DNA of 64,000 nucleotides from Ornithinimicrobium tianjinense (lineage in GTDB: Bacteria > Actinomycetota > Actinomycetes > Actinomycetales > Dermatophilaceae), in contig NZ_BMEM01000001.1 of NCBI RefSeq assembly GCF_014636495.1, forward strand, positions 294,195 to 358,194. The letters run 5' to 3'. This document shows, in pieces, positions 43,889 through 52,124 of the stretch. Under the pieces are notes generated by a model. That model searched no databases. It was not told where the DNA came from and saw only the letters and a list, made by a program, of their open reading frames with translations. The position numbers and the translations under genes were made by a program. Position 1 is the stretch's first letter, and each line of letters begins with the position of its first letter.

Positions 43889-44767
43889 ATGGCCGTCAAC
43901 CCGGTCTTCAACCGCATCGACAAGGAGGCGTCGCAGGGCGGCTACGCCGGCTTCGGCTCGCAGCCGAGCGGCTACGCGCCCCCGCAGGGCGCCCCCACCA
44001 TCCCCGCCGGCTACCAGCCCGGTCCCAGCGAGACGCTGACCGACCAGCAGCTGCGCGACATGTACGCCTCGGCGCCCGCCGGGCCCGTCGAGACGGGTCG
44101 CCTGACCCTCGACGACGTGGTCGTGAAGTCGCTGTTCCTGTTCGGCATCCTGCTCGCCGCCACCGCCGTCTCCTGGTTCATGGTCGGCGCCCAGCCGGGC
44201 CTGGCCACGCCGTTCTGGCTGGGCGGCATGGTCGGCTCGCTCGTGCTGAGCTTCGTCATCGGCTTCTCCAAGAAGGTCAACGTCCCGCTCATCGTGGTGC
44301 ACGCGGTGCTGCAGGGCCTGTTCCTCGGAGCGATCAGCGTCACCTTCAACCAGATCTACGACGGCGTCGTGACGACCGCCGTGGTCGCCACCCTGGCCAC
44401 CTTCGTCGGGATGTTCGTCGGCTGGAAGATGGGCTTCATCAAGGTCACCAGCCGCACCCGCCGGATCTTCGGCATGGTGGCGATGGGCTACCTCGTCTTC
44501 CTCCTCATCAACCTCGCCGCCTCGTTCATGGGCTTCGGCGACGGCTGGGGCATCTACGGTAGCCAGTTCGGTTGGCTGATCGCCCTGCTCGGCGTGGCGC
44601 TCGCGTCGTACTCGCTGGCCGTCGACTTCGACTCGATCGACGGTGCGGTCCGCGCCGGCGCGCCGCAGAAGTACTCGTGGCTGCTCGGCCACGGTCTCGT
44701 CGCGAGCCTGGTGTGGCTGTACATCGAGTTCCTGCGGCTCTTCGCGATCCTGCAGAGCAACGACTGA
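43889..44767 (+). CDS. Bax inhibitor-1/YccA-family membrane protein
   Basis: A 292-aa integral membrane protein. A cytoplasmic N-terminus of about 80 residues rich in Gly, Pro and Tyr (GYAGFGSQPSGYAPP) precedes seven membrane helices. The BI-1 signature is seen near the C-terminus (VALASYSLAVDFDSIDGAVRAGAPQKYSWLLGHGLVASLVWLYIEFLRLFAIL), with the aspartates of the calcium-leak pore. Bacterial members are pH-sensitive calcium leak channels. GGAGG precedes the ATG. The next gene overlaps its stop by one base. Confidence 0.93.
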   Translation: MAVNPVFNRIDKEASQGGYAGFGSQPSGYAPPQGAPTIPAGYQPGPSETLTDQQLRDMYASAPAGPVETGRLTLDDVVVKSLFLFGILLAATAVSWFMVGAQPGLATPFWLGGMVGSLVLSFVIGFSKKVNVPLIVVHAVLQGLFLGAISVTFNQIYDGVVTTAVVATLATFVGMFVGWKMGFIKVTSRTRRIFGMVAMGYLVFLLINLAASFMGFGDGWGIYGSQFGWLIALLGVALASYSLAVDFDSIDGAVRAGAPQKYSWLLGHGLVASLVWLYIEFLRLFAILQSND

Positions 44768-45060
44768 TGACCGATCCCGACGAGATCGTCGGGACGGAGC
44801 TGGAGCGCGTGGTCCGGCGGTGGCAGCAGCTGCCGCTGGACCGCGCGCTTCCTGCTGTCCCGGGCGTGGCCGCGGTCGTGCAGGGCCTCGCCGACGCGGT
44901 CTCCGTCGCCCGGGGTATGCCGCTCGACCGCGTCCCCGACCTGGGGCCGGCGGTGCTCATGGACCAGCTGGCGGTGATGGTCTACGACTGGAGGCAGGCG
45001 GGGCTGCCCACCACGGAGCTGGCTGACCGCCTCACCGCCCTGCGCCGCACCCTGCCGTGA
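44767..45060 (+). CDS. Small helical protein, unknown
   Basis: A 97-aa protein, mainly helical (DEIVGTELERVVRRWQQLPL, VLMDQLAVMVYDWRQAG). Its ATG overlaps the BI-1 stop by one base (TGATG), so it is translationally coupled to the membrane protein. No family was recognised. A 489-bp repeat-filled gap follows. Confidence 0.7.
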   Translation: MTDPDEIVGTELERVVRRWQQLPLDRALPAVPGVAAVVQGLADAVSVARGMPLDRVPDLGPAVLMDQLAVMVYDWRQAGLPTTELADRLTALRRTLP

Positions 45061-45092
45061 TGCGCCACGGCCGCATCAGCCGCGGTCGCGTG

Positions 45093-45540
45093 CACAACTC
45101 ACTCACGGGAGTGAGCCGTGGGCGCTCAGCCGCCCAGGGGCGTGCACAACCCACTCACGTGAGTGAGTGCTGCACGGCATGCAGGGTGAACGCGTCCACA
45201 ACCCACTCACGTGAGTGAGTGCTGTACGGCATGCAGGGTGAACGCGTCCACAACCCACTCACGTGAGTGAGTGCTGCACGGCATGCAGCCTGAACACGTG
45301 CACAACTCACTCACGCCCCACCGGCACGTGGTCGCTGAGCCTCGGCGTGGGCGTCGTCCTTGGCGCGCCGGGGACGAGTGGAGTGGGTTCGGCTCGGTCT
45401 GCAGCACCCGCGTGCACAACTCACTCACGTGCGTGACATATGGGCGCTCAGCCGCCCAGGGGCGTGCACAACCCACTCACGTGAGTGAGTGCTGCACGGC
45501 ATACAGGGTGAGCGCGTGCACAACCCACTCACGCCCCACC
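45093..45540. repeat. 52-bp repeat array, eight units in two blocks
   Basis: The start CACAACYCACTCACG recurs at 45093, 45145, 45197, 45249 and 45301, then at 45415, 45467 and 45519; within each block the spacing is exactly 52 bp. Full units contain the perfect palindrome CACTCACGTGAGTG followed by AGTGCTGCACGGCATGC. The array is between the convergent ends of the genes at 45060 and 45550 and fills the only gap over 300 bp in this window; apart from the copied gene end at about 45314-45370, nothing else is seen in it. Confidence 0.95.
45314..45372 (-). pseudogene. Duplicated fragment of the 3' end of the DUF808 gene
   Basis: This stretch repeats, with a few changes, the sequence at 45532-45592 that holds the last codons and stop of the DUF808 gene plus its downstream flank. 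It has no start and cannot be expressed as a protein of its own. It shows that the 52-bp array expanded together with the neighbouring gene end as one segmental duplication. Confidence 0.8.
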
Positions 45541-45549
45541 GGCACGTGG

Positions 45550-46515
45550 TCAGTGCGCCTCAGCGGCGTGGGCGTCGTCCTTGGCGCGCCGGGGGACCAG
45601 CTTGACGATCCCGACGATCACCAGGCCGACCGCCAGGCCCAGCAGGGCGGAGAAGAAGGTGTTGGTCAGCCAGGCGAGCGTGCCGGAGGCCCAGGAGGGC
45701 ACGGCGTGCGCCACGACCTCCTCGGCGTGGTGCACGAACTCGTAGATCGGGTGGAAGCCGAGCTCGTCGATGCCCACGAGCAGGATGTGACCGCCGACCC
45801 AGAGCATCGCCACGACGCCCACCGTCGACAGTACCCGGAGGACGATCGGCATCGCCTTGACGAGGCGCTCGCCGAGGCGACGGGCCCCGGCGCTGGGCCG
45901 CGCCGCGAGGTGCAGGCCCACGTCGTCCATCTTGACGATGAGCGCCACGACGCCGTAGACGAGCACCGTGATGCCGATGGCCACGACCACGAGGATGATG
46001 GCCCGCGTCCAGAACGGCTGGTCGGTCACTTCCCGCAGCGCGATGACCATGATCTCCGCCGACAGGATGAAGTCGGTGCGGATGGCTCCGGCGACCATCT
46101 TGTCCTCGTGCGCCTTGTCCTGGGTGACGACGGGCTGGTCGTCCTCGGCGTGGTGGCCGATCCCGAACCACTCGAGGACCTTGTGCGCGCCCTCGAAGGA
46201 CAGGTAGGCGCCACCCAGCATCAGCAGCGGCGTGACCGCCCAGGGCAGGAACTGGCTCAGCAGCAGGATCGCCGGGAGGATGAAGAGCAGCTTGTTGCGC
46301 ATCGAGCCGATCGCGATCTTCTTGATGATCGGCAGCTCGCGGCTCGGGTCGAAGCCGGTGACGTAACGCGGAGTGACCGCCGTGTCGTCCACGACCACGC
46401 CGGCGGCCTTGGCGCTGGCCTTCCCGGCGGCGGCGGCGACGTCGTCGACCGACGCGGCGGCGAGGCGGGCGATGGCCGCGATGTCGTCGAGCAGGGCGGC
46501 AAGTCCAGCGGCCAC
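45550..46515 (-). CDS. DUF808 family membrane protein (YedI-like)
   Basis: A 321-aa integral membrane protein. The N-terminus (MAAGLAALLDDIAAIARLAAASVDDVAAAAGKASAKAAGVVVDD) and the following DPSRELPIIKKIAIGSMRNKLL are the DUF808 hallmark. Five or six membrane helices follow, with a DKAHEDKMVAGAIRTDFILSAEI segment between. The function is unknown; E. coli YedI is the reference member. The start is a GTG at 46515. Its last codons are duplicated in the intergenic array downstream. Confidence 0.92.
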   Translation of the reverse strand: MAAGLAALLDDIAAIARLAAASVDDVAAAAGKASAKAAGVVVDDTAVTPRYVTGFDPSRELPIIKKIAIGSMRNKLLFILPAILLLSQFLPWAVTPLLMLGGAYLSFEGAHKVLEWFGIGHHAEDDQPVVTQDKAHEDKMVAGAIRTDFILSAEIMVIALREVTDQPFWTRAIILVVVAIGITVLVYGVVALIVKMDDVGLHLAARPSAGARRLGERLVKAMPIVLRVLSTVGVVAMLWVGGHILLVGIDELGFHPIYEFVHHAEEVVAHAVPSWASGTLAWLTNTFFSALLGLAVGLVIVGIVKLVPRRAKDDAHAAEAH

Positions 46516-46583
46516 GGGGGCACCTCGTTCGGGGTCGGGGGACGGGCTGGCCTCAGGTTACCTGCAGCCCGCCACCCGAGCCG

Positions 46584-47807
46584 TCACGAGAGGCGCTCGA
46601 GGACGATCGCCATACCCTGTCCACCGCCGACGCACATGGTCTCCAGGCCGAACTGCTTGTCGTGGGTCTGGAGGGCGTTGATCAGCGTCGTCGAGATGCG
46701 CGCGCCGGTAGAGCCGAACGGGTGGCCGAGGGCGATCGCACCGCCGTGCACGTTGAGCCTGTCGTAGTCCATGCCCAGCGCGTCCGCGGAGCCGAGAACC
46801 TGCACGGCGAAGGCCTCGTTGATCTCGTAGAGGTCCATGTCGTCGATGGTCATGCCGGCCCGCGCCAGCGCCTGCCTCGACGCCTCGATCGGCCCCAGGC
46901 CCATGATCTCGGGGGAGAGGGCGGACACGCCCGTGGAGACCACGCGCGCCAGCGGGGTGAGCCCGAGCTCTCTGGCGCGCGTGTCGCTCATGACGACCAG
47001 CGCCGCCGCCCCGTCGTTGAGCGGGCAGCAGTTGCCCGCGGTCACGGTGCCGTCCTCGCGGAAGACCGGCTGGAGCTGGGAGACCTTCTCCATCGTCACG
47101 CCCGGACGCGGCCCGTCGTCGGTCGTCACCACCGTCCCGTCCGCGAGGGTCACGGGTGCGATCTCGCGCTCGAAGACGCCGTCCGCGATGGCCTTCTCGG
47201 CCCGGTTCTGCGACGTCACGCCCCACTCGTCCTGCCGCTCGCGGGAGATGCCGAGGGAGGTGGCGACGTTCTCGGCCGTCTGGCCCATCGCGAGGTAGAC
47301 GTCCGGGAGCAGGCCCTGCTCTCGCGGGTCGGTCCACGTCTCGTTGGTCCTGGCCATCTCGGCCGAGCGCGCGACCGCCTCGACGAAGAGCGGGTTGCGC
47401 CAGGACTCCCGGCCCCCGCCCGCGCCGGCGAAGTCGGCATACCGCGAGACCGCCTCGACACCCGCGCTGACGAAGACATCCCCCTCGCCGGCCTTGATCG
47501 CGTGGAAGGCCTGGCGCGTCGTCTGGACCGAGGAGGCGCAGAAGCGGTTGACGGTCGCACCAGGCACCCCGTCGAGGCCGAGGAGCACGGACACGACCCG
47601 TGCCATGTTGAAGCCGTGCTCGCCCCAGGGCTCGGCGCACCCGAGGTAGAGGTCGTCGATCGTGGTCGGGTCGAGCGCGGGCACCTGCTCCAGCGCGGCG
47701 CGGATCACGCCGGCGGCGAGGTCGTCGGGTCGGGCGGAGACGAGCGAGCCCTTGAAGGCTCGTCCGATGGGCGTGCGGGCTGCGGCGACGATGACGGCCT
47801 CGACCAT
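46584..47807 (-). CDS. Acetyl-CoA C-acyltransferase (thiolase)
   Basis: A 407-aa thiolase of fatty-acid beta-oxidation, cleaving 3-ketoacyl-CoA. The nucleophilic cysteine is C90 in VNRFCASSVQT; the second catalytic triplet is NEAFA (as YEINEAFAVQ), GHPFGSTGAR with its histidine, and CVGGGQGMA with the base cysteine. AGGAGG precedes the ATG. No other beta-oxidation gene is adjacent; the ole cluster further upstream uses the acyl-CoAs that thiolase would degrade, but they are not in one operon. Confidence 0.93.
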   Translation of the reverse strand: MVEAVIVAAARTPIGRAFKGSLVSARPDDLAAGVIRAALEQVPALDPTTIDDLYLGCAEPWGEHGFNMARVVSVLLGLDGVPGATVNRFCASSVQTTRQAFHAIKAGEGDVFVSAGVEAVSRYADFAGAGGGRESWRNPLFVEAVARSAEMARTNETWTDPREQGLLPDVYLAMGQTAENVATSLGISRERQDEWGVTSQNRAEKAIADGVFEREIAPVTLADGTVVTTDDGPRPGVTMEKVSQLQPVFREDGTVTAGNCCPLNDGAAALVVMSDTRARELGLTPLARVVSTGVSALSPEIMGLGPIEASRQALARAGMTIDDMDLYEINEAFAVQVLGSADALGMDYDRLNVHGGAIALGHPFGSTGARISTTLINALQTHDKQFGLETMCVGGGQGMAIVLERLS

Positions 47808-47843
47808 GGGGTCCTCCTCGAGGAGTTCGGGTATGCCGCGAGT

Positions 47844-48323
47844 CTAGGCGAGCGCGCCCGCTCTACCCGCGACGGTCCCGGCCCGCCCGGCACCCGTCCT
47901 CGCGGCCACCGCGACCAGCAGCACGACCACCATGCCGAAGAGCGTGGCGAGCGTGAGGCCGATGCCGTAGGACATCGACTCCTCGCCCGAGCCCTCGAGC
48001 AGATAGCCGCTGCGCACGTCGAGCCAGACGTCGACCGCGGCCAGCAGCACCAGCAGCGGAAGCTGCGGCACGGAGAGCACGAGGGTGCGGTAGCTGTCGG
48101 TAGCCAGCGGGGTGCGGCGGTTGAGCACGTAGGCCACGACGGGAGCCGCCGTGGCGAGCGCCACCACCCAGATCACCGTCAGGACGGGCGCCCCGGCCGA
48201 GTCCTGCGGGTTGCGGAAGAACTCCACGGAGAACACGGCCGCGGTGACCGTCACGAGCAGCAGAGCCGCCCGGACGATCCCCGGCCACAGTGGCCGCGGC
48301 GGGCGATCGACAGGTGTACTCAT
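47844..48323 (-). CDS. Four-helix membrane protein, unknown
   Basis: A 159-aa protein with four hydrophobic helices (AALLLVTVTAAVFSVEFF, VLTVIWVVALATAAPVVAYVL, LVLSVPQLPLLVLLAAVDVWL, GIGLTLATLFGMVVVLLVAVAA) and a short Ala/Gly/Arg tail. No family was recognised. It stands alone, on the same strand as the thiolase gene downstream and oleD upstream. Confidence 0.7.
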   Translation of the reverse strand: MSTPVDRPPRPLWPGIVRAALLLVTVTAAVFSVEFFRNPQDSAGAPVLTVIWVVALATAAPVVAYVLNRRTPLATDSYRTLVLSVPQLPLLVLLAAVDVWLDVRSGYLLEGSGEESMSYGIGLTLATLFGMVVVLLVAVAARTGAGRAGTVAGRAGALA

Positions 48324-48405
48324 GCTCTGAAGTGTCGTGGACCGCCGCCGTGTTGCACAGGTGATGAGGCGCAGCCGGAGTGGTGTGCTGCTGAGCTCGC
48401 CCCGG

Positions 48406-49389
48406 CTAGGAGCGCTCGGCCAGGCGCGCCAGCCCCTCGTCGATGCTCACCCTCGGCCTCCAGCCGAGGACCTCGCGGGTATGCCGCTGGTCGAACCAGT
48501 GCGCCGTGCTCAGCTGTTCCGCGAGGAAGCGGGTCAGGGGCGGCTGGCTGATCGCCGGAAGTCCGGGCACCCGCTCGGCCACGGCCACCACGCCCTCGAC
48601 GGCGGCTCCCAGCCCCCACGCGAGGGGCGTCGGCACCCGCAGGCGCGGCGGTGGGGCCCCGACGGCCCGGCAGATGTCGGCGACGAGCTCGCCAACCGGC
48701 CGGGGCTCCCCGTTGGTCACGACGAGCGCCTGGCCGTGCGCGACGTCGGCCCGGTCCAGGGCCGCCACCATCGCCTCGGCGGCGTTGTCGACGTAGGTGG
48801 TGTCCATCAGCGCCGTCCCGCGGCCCACGAGCGCGAGCCGGCCCCGCCGGGCGCGCTCGGCGATCCGACCGACCAGCTGGGTGTCGCCCGGTCCCCACAC
48901 CAGATGCGGCCGCACGGCCACGACCGGCAGGTCGGGGGCGTCGGCGTTCAGCGCGAACAGCTCGGCCGCCGCCTTGGTGCGCGCGTAGTGTCCCCGCGCC
49001 CGCATCGGGGTCGCCGGGGCTGCCGGCGCACCGACCAGCGACCGCCCCGTGTGGGCCACCGACGGCGAGGACACCTGCACGAGGCGTCCGCCGCCCTGCG
49101 CGCGGAGGGCCTCCACCACATACATCGTGCCGCGCGCGTTGGTGTCGACGAAGTCCATCCACGGCCCGACCACGTCGACCTTGGCGGCGAGGTGGACCAC
49201 TGCGTCCTGGCCGCGCACCGCGCGCTCGACGTCGGCGCGCGAGCGCACGTCGCCGAGCCGCTCCCGATGGCGCCCGCCGGCTGTCCGCCGCTGCATCACC
49301 GTCACGTCGTCGCCGCGCCGGGCGAGCAGGTCGGCGACCGCCCGCCCGAGCATCCCGCTGGCGCCGGTGACGAGCACCGTGCGCGCCAT
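48406..49389 (-). CDS. oleD: OleD, NADPH-dependent 2-alkyl-3-ketoalkanoate reductase
   Basis: A 327-aa short-chain dehydrogenase/epimerase-type enzyme. The dinucleotide-binding start is TVLVTGASGMLGRAV and the catalytic YxxxK is in HYARTKAAAE. As OleD it reduces the beta-keto acid made by OleA to the beta-hydroxy acid. Similarity alone would allow a 3-beta-hydroxysteroid-dehydrogenase-like role; the OleD call rests on the operon. Its ATG overlaps the oleBC stop by one base (TGATG). Confidence 0.9.
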   Translation of the reverse strand: MARTVLVTGASGMLGRAVADLLARRGDDVTVMQRRTAGGRHRERLGDVRSRADVERAVRGQDAVVHLAAKVDVVGPWMDFVDTNARGTMYVVEALRAQGGGRLVQVSSPSVAHTGRSLVGAPAAPATPMRARGHYARTKAAAELFALNADAPDLPVVAVRPHLVWGPGDTQLVGRIAERARRGRLALVGRGTALMDTTYVDNAAEAMVAALDRADVAHGQALVVTNGEPRPVGELVADICRAVGAPPPRLRVPTPLAWGLGAAVEGVVAVAERVPGLPAISQPPLTRFLAEQLSTAHWFDQRHTREVLGWRPRVSIDEGLARLAERS

Positions 49390-52124
49390 CAGCGGCTCCG
49401 CCTGCGCGGCGCCCCGTGAGGCAGCAGCCTCCGCAGCCGCCCGGCGGGCGAACGCCCGTGCAGCACCCCGTCGGCCCAGTCCGCGAGCGCGGTCCGGTCG
49501 ACCTTGCTCGCGTGCCGCACGTCAACGGGGAGCCAGTCGCGCACGAGCACCGCCGAGACAGGCACGGGTGCCGCAGCCCGACGCACCGCCGCCGCCACCC
49601 CGGCCGGCGCCAGGACCGCGCCGCCCAGGGGCGCCCCGAGCAGCCGTGCGGGGGCAGCGGCGCGCAACGCGGGCACCACGACGACCACGACCTGCTGCGC
49701 CCCCTCCGGGCCCACGCCCACCACCGCGGCGGTCTCCACCCCGGCGACGCCCCGCACGCGGTCCTCGACCGGGTAGGGCGTCACCGGTCCGTCGGCGCCG
49801 CGCACCACGTGCGCGAGCCGCCCCTCGACCCAGAGCCTCCCGTGCAGGTCGAGCCGGCCGACGTCGCCGGTCCGGTGCCAGCCGGGTGGCGTCGTGCTGG
49901 CCCGCTGCCGCGCCCAGTCGCGGTCGTAACGGTCCTTGACGTGCGCGCCGCGCACGAGGATCTCGCCGACCACGCCCGGCTCCGTCGCGGGCCTGGTCGC
50001 GGGCACGCCGAGGGCGTCCAGCCCCGCGATGCCCACCTGGACGCCCGCTACGGGTGCGCCGACGCACACGCCGCCCTTCCCGCCGCCCCCACGGACGTCC
50101 CCCTCAGCGGTCCCGACCGTCGTCGGGTCCAGGGTCGCGACGGGCAGCGCCTCGGTCATCCCGTAGGGCGTCTGCGTCTCCGCCGCGGGCAGCAGCCGGC
50201 GTACCTCCTCAAGGAGGGCGAGCGGCACCGGCGCCCCCGCCGACAGCACCAGCCGCGGGCCGGCCAGCGCCGCGCGCCGCGCCGCGTCCAGACCCTCGGC
50301 CGTCGCGACCACGTTGCGGAGCGCGGCCGGTGCGGCGAAGACCACCGAGGCGTCGACCGCTCGCACCGCGTCCGCGAGCGCGCTCGCGGTCAGCGTCCCC
50401 GGCGCGGTCACGTCCATGTCCGGGACCGCGCTCGTCATCCCCAGCGCCGGCCCGTAGAGGGCGAAGGGCGCGAACGCCGCCACCAGCCGCTCCCCGGGCG
50501 CGAGGCCGAAGGTGTCACGCAGCACCGCCAGCTGCGCCGCCAGCTGGTCGCGCGTGTAGACGACACCCTTCGGCGGGCCGGTCGCGCCGGAGGTGAAGAG
50601 GACCGCGCCGTCGGCGTCCTCCGCCACCTCGTCCGGGCCCGGCAGCCCGGCCCCGTCGCGCCCCGCGCCGAGACCCCTGCCGAGCAGCGCCAGGGCCTCC
50701 AGCTCGGGGCCGCCGGGCTCGACCCGCAGGCGTTCGCCCGGCACCCGTGTCGTCGCGGCCAGGGCGAGCGCCCGCACGATCCCGACGACCAGCCGCGGGG
50801 CAGCGGAGCGCAGCGCCCCGCCGAGCCGCCCCAGACCGAGCCCGGCGTCCGCGACGACCACGACCGCGCCGAGCCGCCACACGGCATACACGAGGGTGGT
50901 CAGCTCGGCACCGGGCGGCACGAGGAGGGCCACGCGGTCCCCGGGACGGATCCCGCGCAGCGCGAGGCCGCGGGCGACGTCGTCGACCGCGGCGGCCAGC
51001 TCGGCGAAGCTCACCGACCGACCGCCCTCGCGCAGCTCGACGACCGCCGGCCGGTCAGGATGGGTGAGGTCCACGCGCACCGGCAGGCGCGGCCCGCCGG
51101 GCTCCCGCTCCGCGTGGTCCCGGTATGCCGTGGCGCTCGCCCCGAGCGTCTCCTCCAGCCAGCGCCAGAGGACGTCGACGCCCTCAGGCCGGTCCTCGAG
51201 CACGAGGTGCGAGGCGTCCGCGTAGCGCTGGACGTCGGCCTGGGGGAGGCGCTCGACGAGGTCGGCCAGGTAGCGCTCGCCGAACACCGGGTCGCGCGGC
51301 CCCCAGACGAGCAGCGCCGGGACCTCGAGCTCCCGGACCCCCTCGGCGATCCGCTCGAGCGCGGCGCGGCTGGGGTGGTCGTCCTCGAAGGGGATGTCAC
51401 GCACGAAGTCGGCGACGGCCGCCCGCCGCCCGGAGGTCAGGTAGGGCGCCGCGAAGCCGGCACGGACCTCCCGCGGCAGCGGGGGCAGCGACAGTGCGGT
51501 GGTCGCCCGCACGAACAGGGGGGAGCGACGGCATACCTGGTCCAGCAGCGCCGGTGTCCGCGCCAGCCGAATGAGAGCCGGCGGCGCACTGTCCGCAGGC
51601 TGGTGGACGGCCGTGTTGGTGAGCACGATCCCGGCCAGCCGCTCCCGGTGGCGCAGCGCCCAGCCGAGGCTGACCGGCCCGCCCCAGTCGTGCGCCAGCG
51701 TGAAGACCGGGCCCTCGAGCGCGAGGGCCTCCGTGATGCCGTCGAGGTCGTCGACGCGCTGGGCGAGGGTGCGCGGGACCGCCGGGCGGGTGGAGAAGCC
51801 CATCCCCAGCTGGTCGACGGCGACCACGCGCCAGCCGGGCGGGGCCTGGGCGAGCACGCGGCGCCACAGGTAGGACCACGTCGGGTTGCCGTGCACGCAC
51901 AGCAGCGTCGCGACGACCGCCTCGCCACGCTCCGCCAGCAGCGGACCGGTGTCCAGCACGTGCCAGCCGCGTCGCACGCCGTCGGCGTCGGGCGCGTCCA
52001 CCACGCGGGACCAGCGAGGGTCCAGGCCGGGGACGCCGGGCGCCGGCAGCCCCGCGGCGTCCTGCGTCGAGACCCCGGCCGGTCCGTGGACGTGCTGGCG
52101 GGCCGGCCCCCTGACGTCGCTCAC
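49389..52124 (-). CDS. oleBC: OleBC fusion: beta-lactone decarboxylase and beta-lactone synthetase
   Basis: A 911-aa fusion protein. Residues about 1-330 are OleB, an alpha/beta hydrolase of the haloalkane-dehalogenase type with the nucleophile D146 in LAHDWGGPVSLGW, which decarboxylates the beta-lactone to the cis-olefin. Residues about 360-900 are OleC, an AMP-binding enzyme with VLFTSGATGPPKG, TPYGMTEALPV and GWHRTGDVGRLDLHGRLWVEGR, which closes the beta-hydroxy acid to the lactone. The GTG at 52124 overlaps the oleA stop by 4 bp; the longer open frame upstream is the shadow of oleA. Confidence 0.92.
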   Translation of the reverse strand: MSDVRGPARQHVHGPAGVSTQDAAGLPAPGVPGLDPRWSRVVDAPDADGVRRGWHVLDTGPLLAERGEAVVATLLCVHGNPTWSYLWRRVLAQAPPGWRVVAVDQLGMGFSTRPAVPRTLAQRVDDLDGITEALALEGPVFTLAHDWGGPVSLGWALRHRERLAGIVLTNTAVHQPADSAPPALIRLARTPALLDQVCRRSPLFVRATTALSLPPLPREVRAGFAAPYLTSGRRAAVADFVRDIPFEDDHPSRAALERIAEGVRELEVPALLVWGPRDPVFGERYLADLVERLPQADVQRYADASHLVLEDRPEGVDVLWRWLEETLGASATAYRDHAEREPGGPRLPVRVDLTHPDRPAVVELREGGRSVSFAELAAAVDDVARGLALRGIRPGDRVALLVPPGAELTTLVYAVWRLGAVVVVADAGLGLGRLGGALRSAAPRLVVGIVRALALAATTRVPGERLRVEPGGPELEALALLGRGLGAGRDGAGLPGPDEVAEDADGAVLFTSGATGPPKGVVYTRDQLAAQLAVLRDTFGLAPGERLVAAFAPFALYGPALGMTSAVPDMDVTAPGTLTASALADAVRAVDASVVFAAPAALRNVVATAEGLDAARRAALAGPRLVLSAGAPVPLALLEEVRRLLPAAETQTPYGMTEALPVATLDPTTVGTAEGDVRGGGGKGGVCVGAPVAGVQVGIAGLDALGVPATRPATEPGVVGEILVRGAHVKDRYDRDWARQRASTTPPGWHRTGDVGRLDLHGRLWVEGRLAHVVRGADGPVTPYPVEDRVRGVAGVETAAVVGVGPEGAQQVVVVVVPALRAAAPARLLGAPLGGAVLAPAGVAAAVRRAAAPVPVSAVLVRDWLPVDVRHASKVDRTALADWADGVLHGRSPAGRLRRLLPHGAPRRRSR

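Noticed and set aside
45207-45476. 89-aa open frame within the 52-bp repeats (minus strand)
   Set aside because: It is only the translation of the repeat units (recurring SELCT-type words), with no ribosome binding site.
45093-45540. CRISPR array
   Set aside because: The spacing is regular, but the complete 52-bp unit is conserved, so there are no unique spacers, and no cas gene is near.
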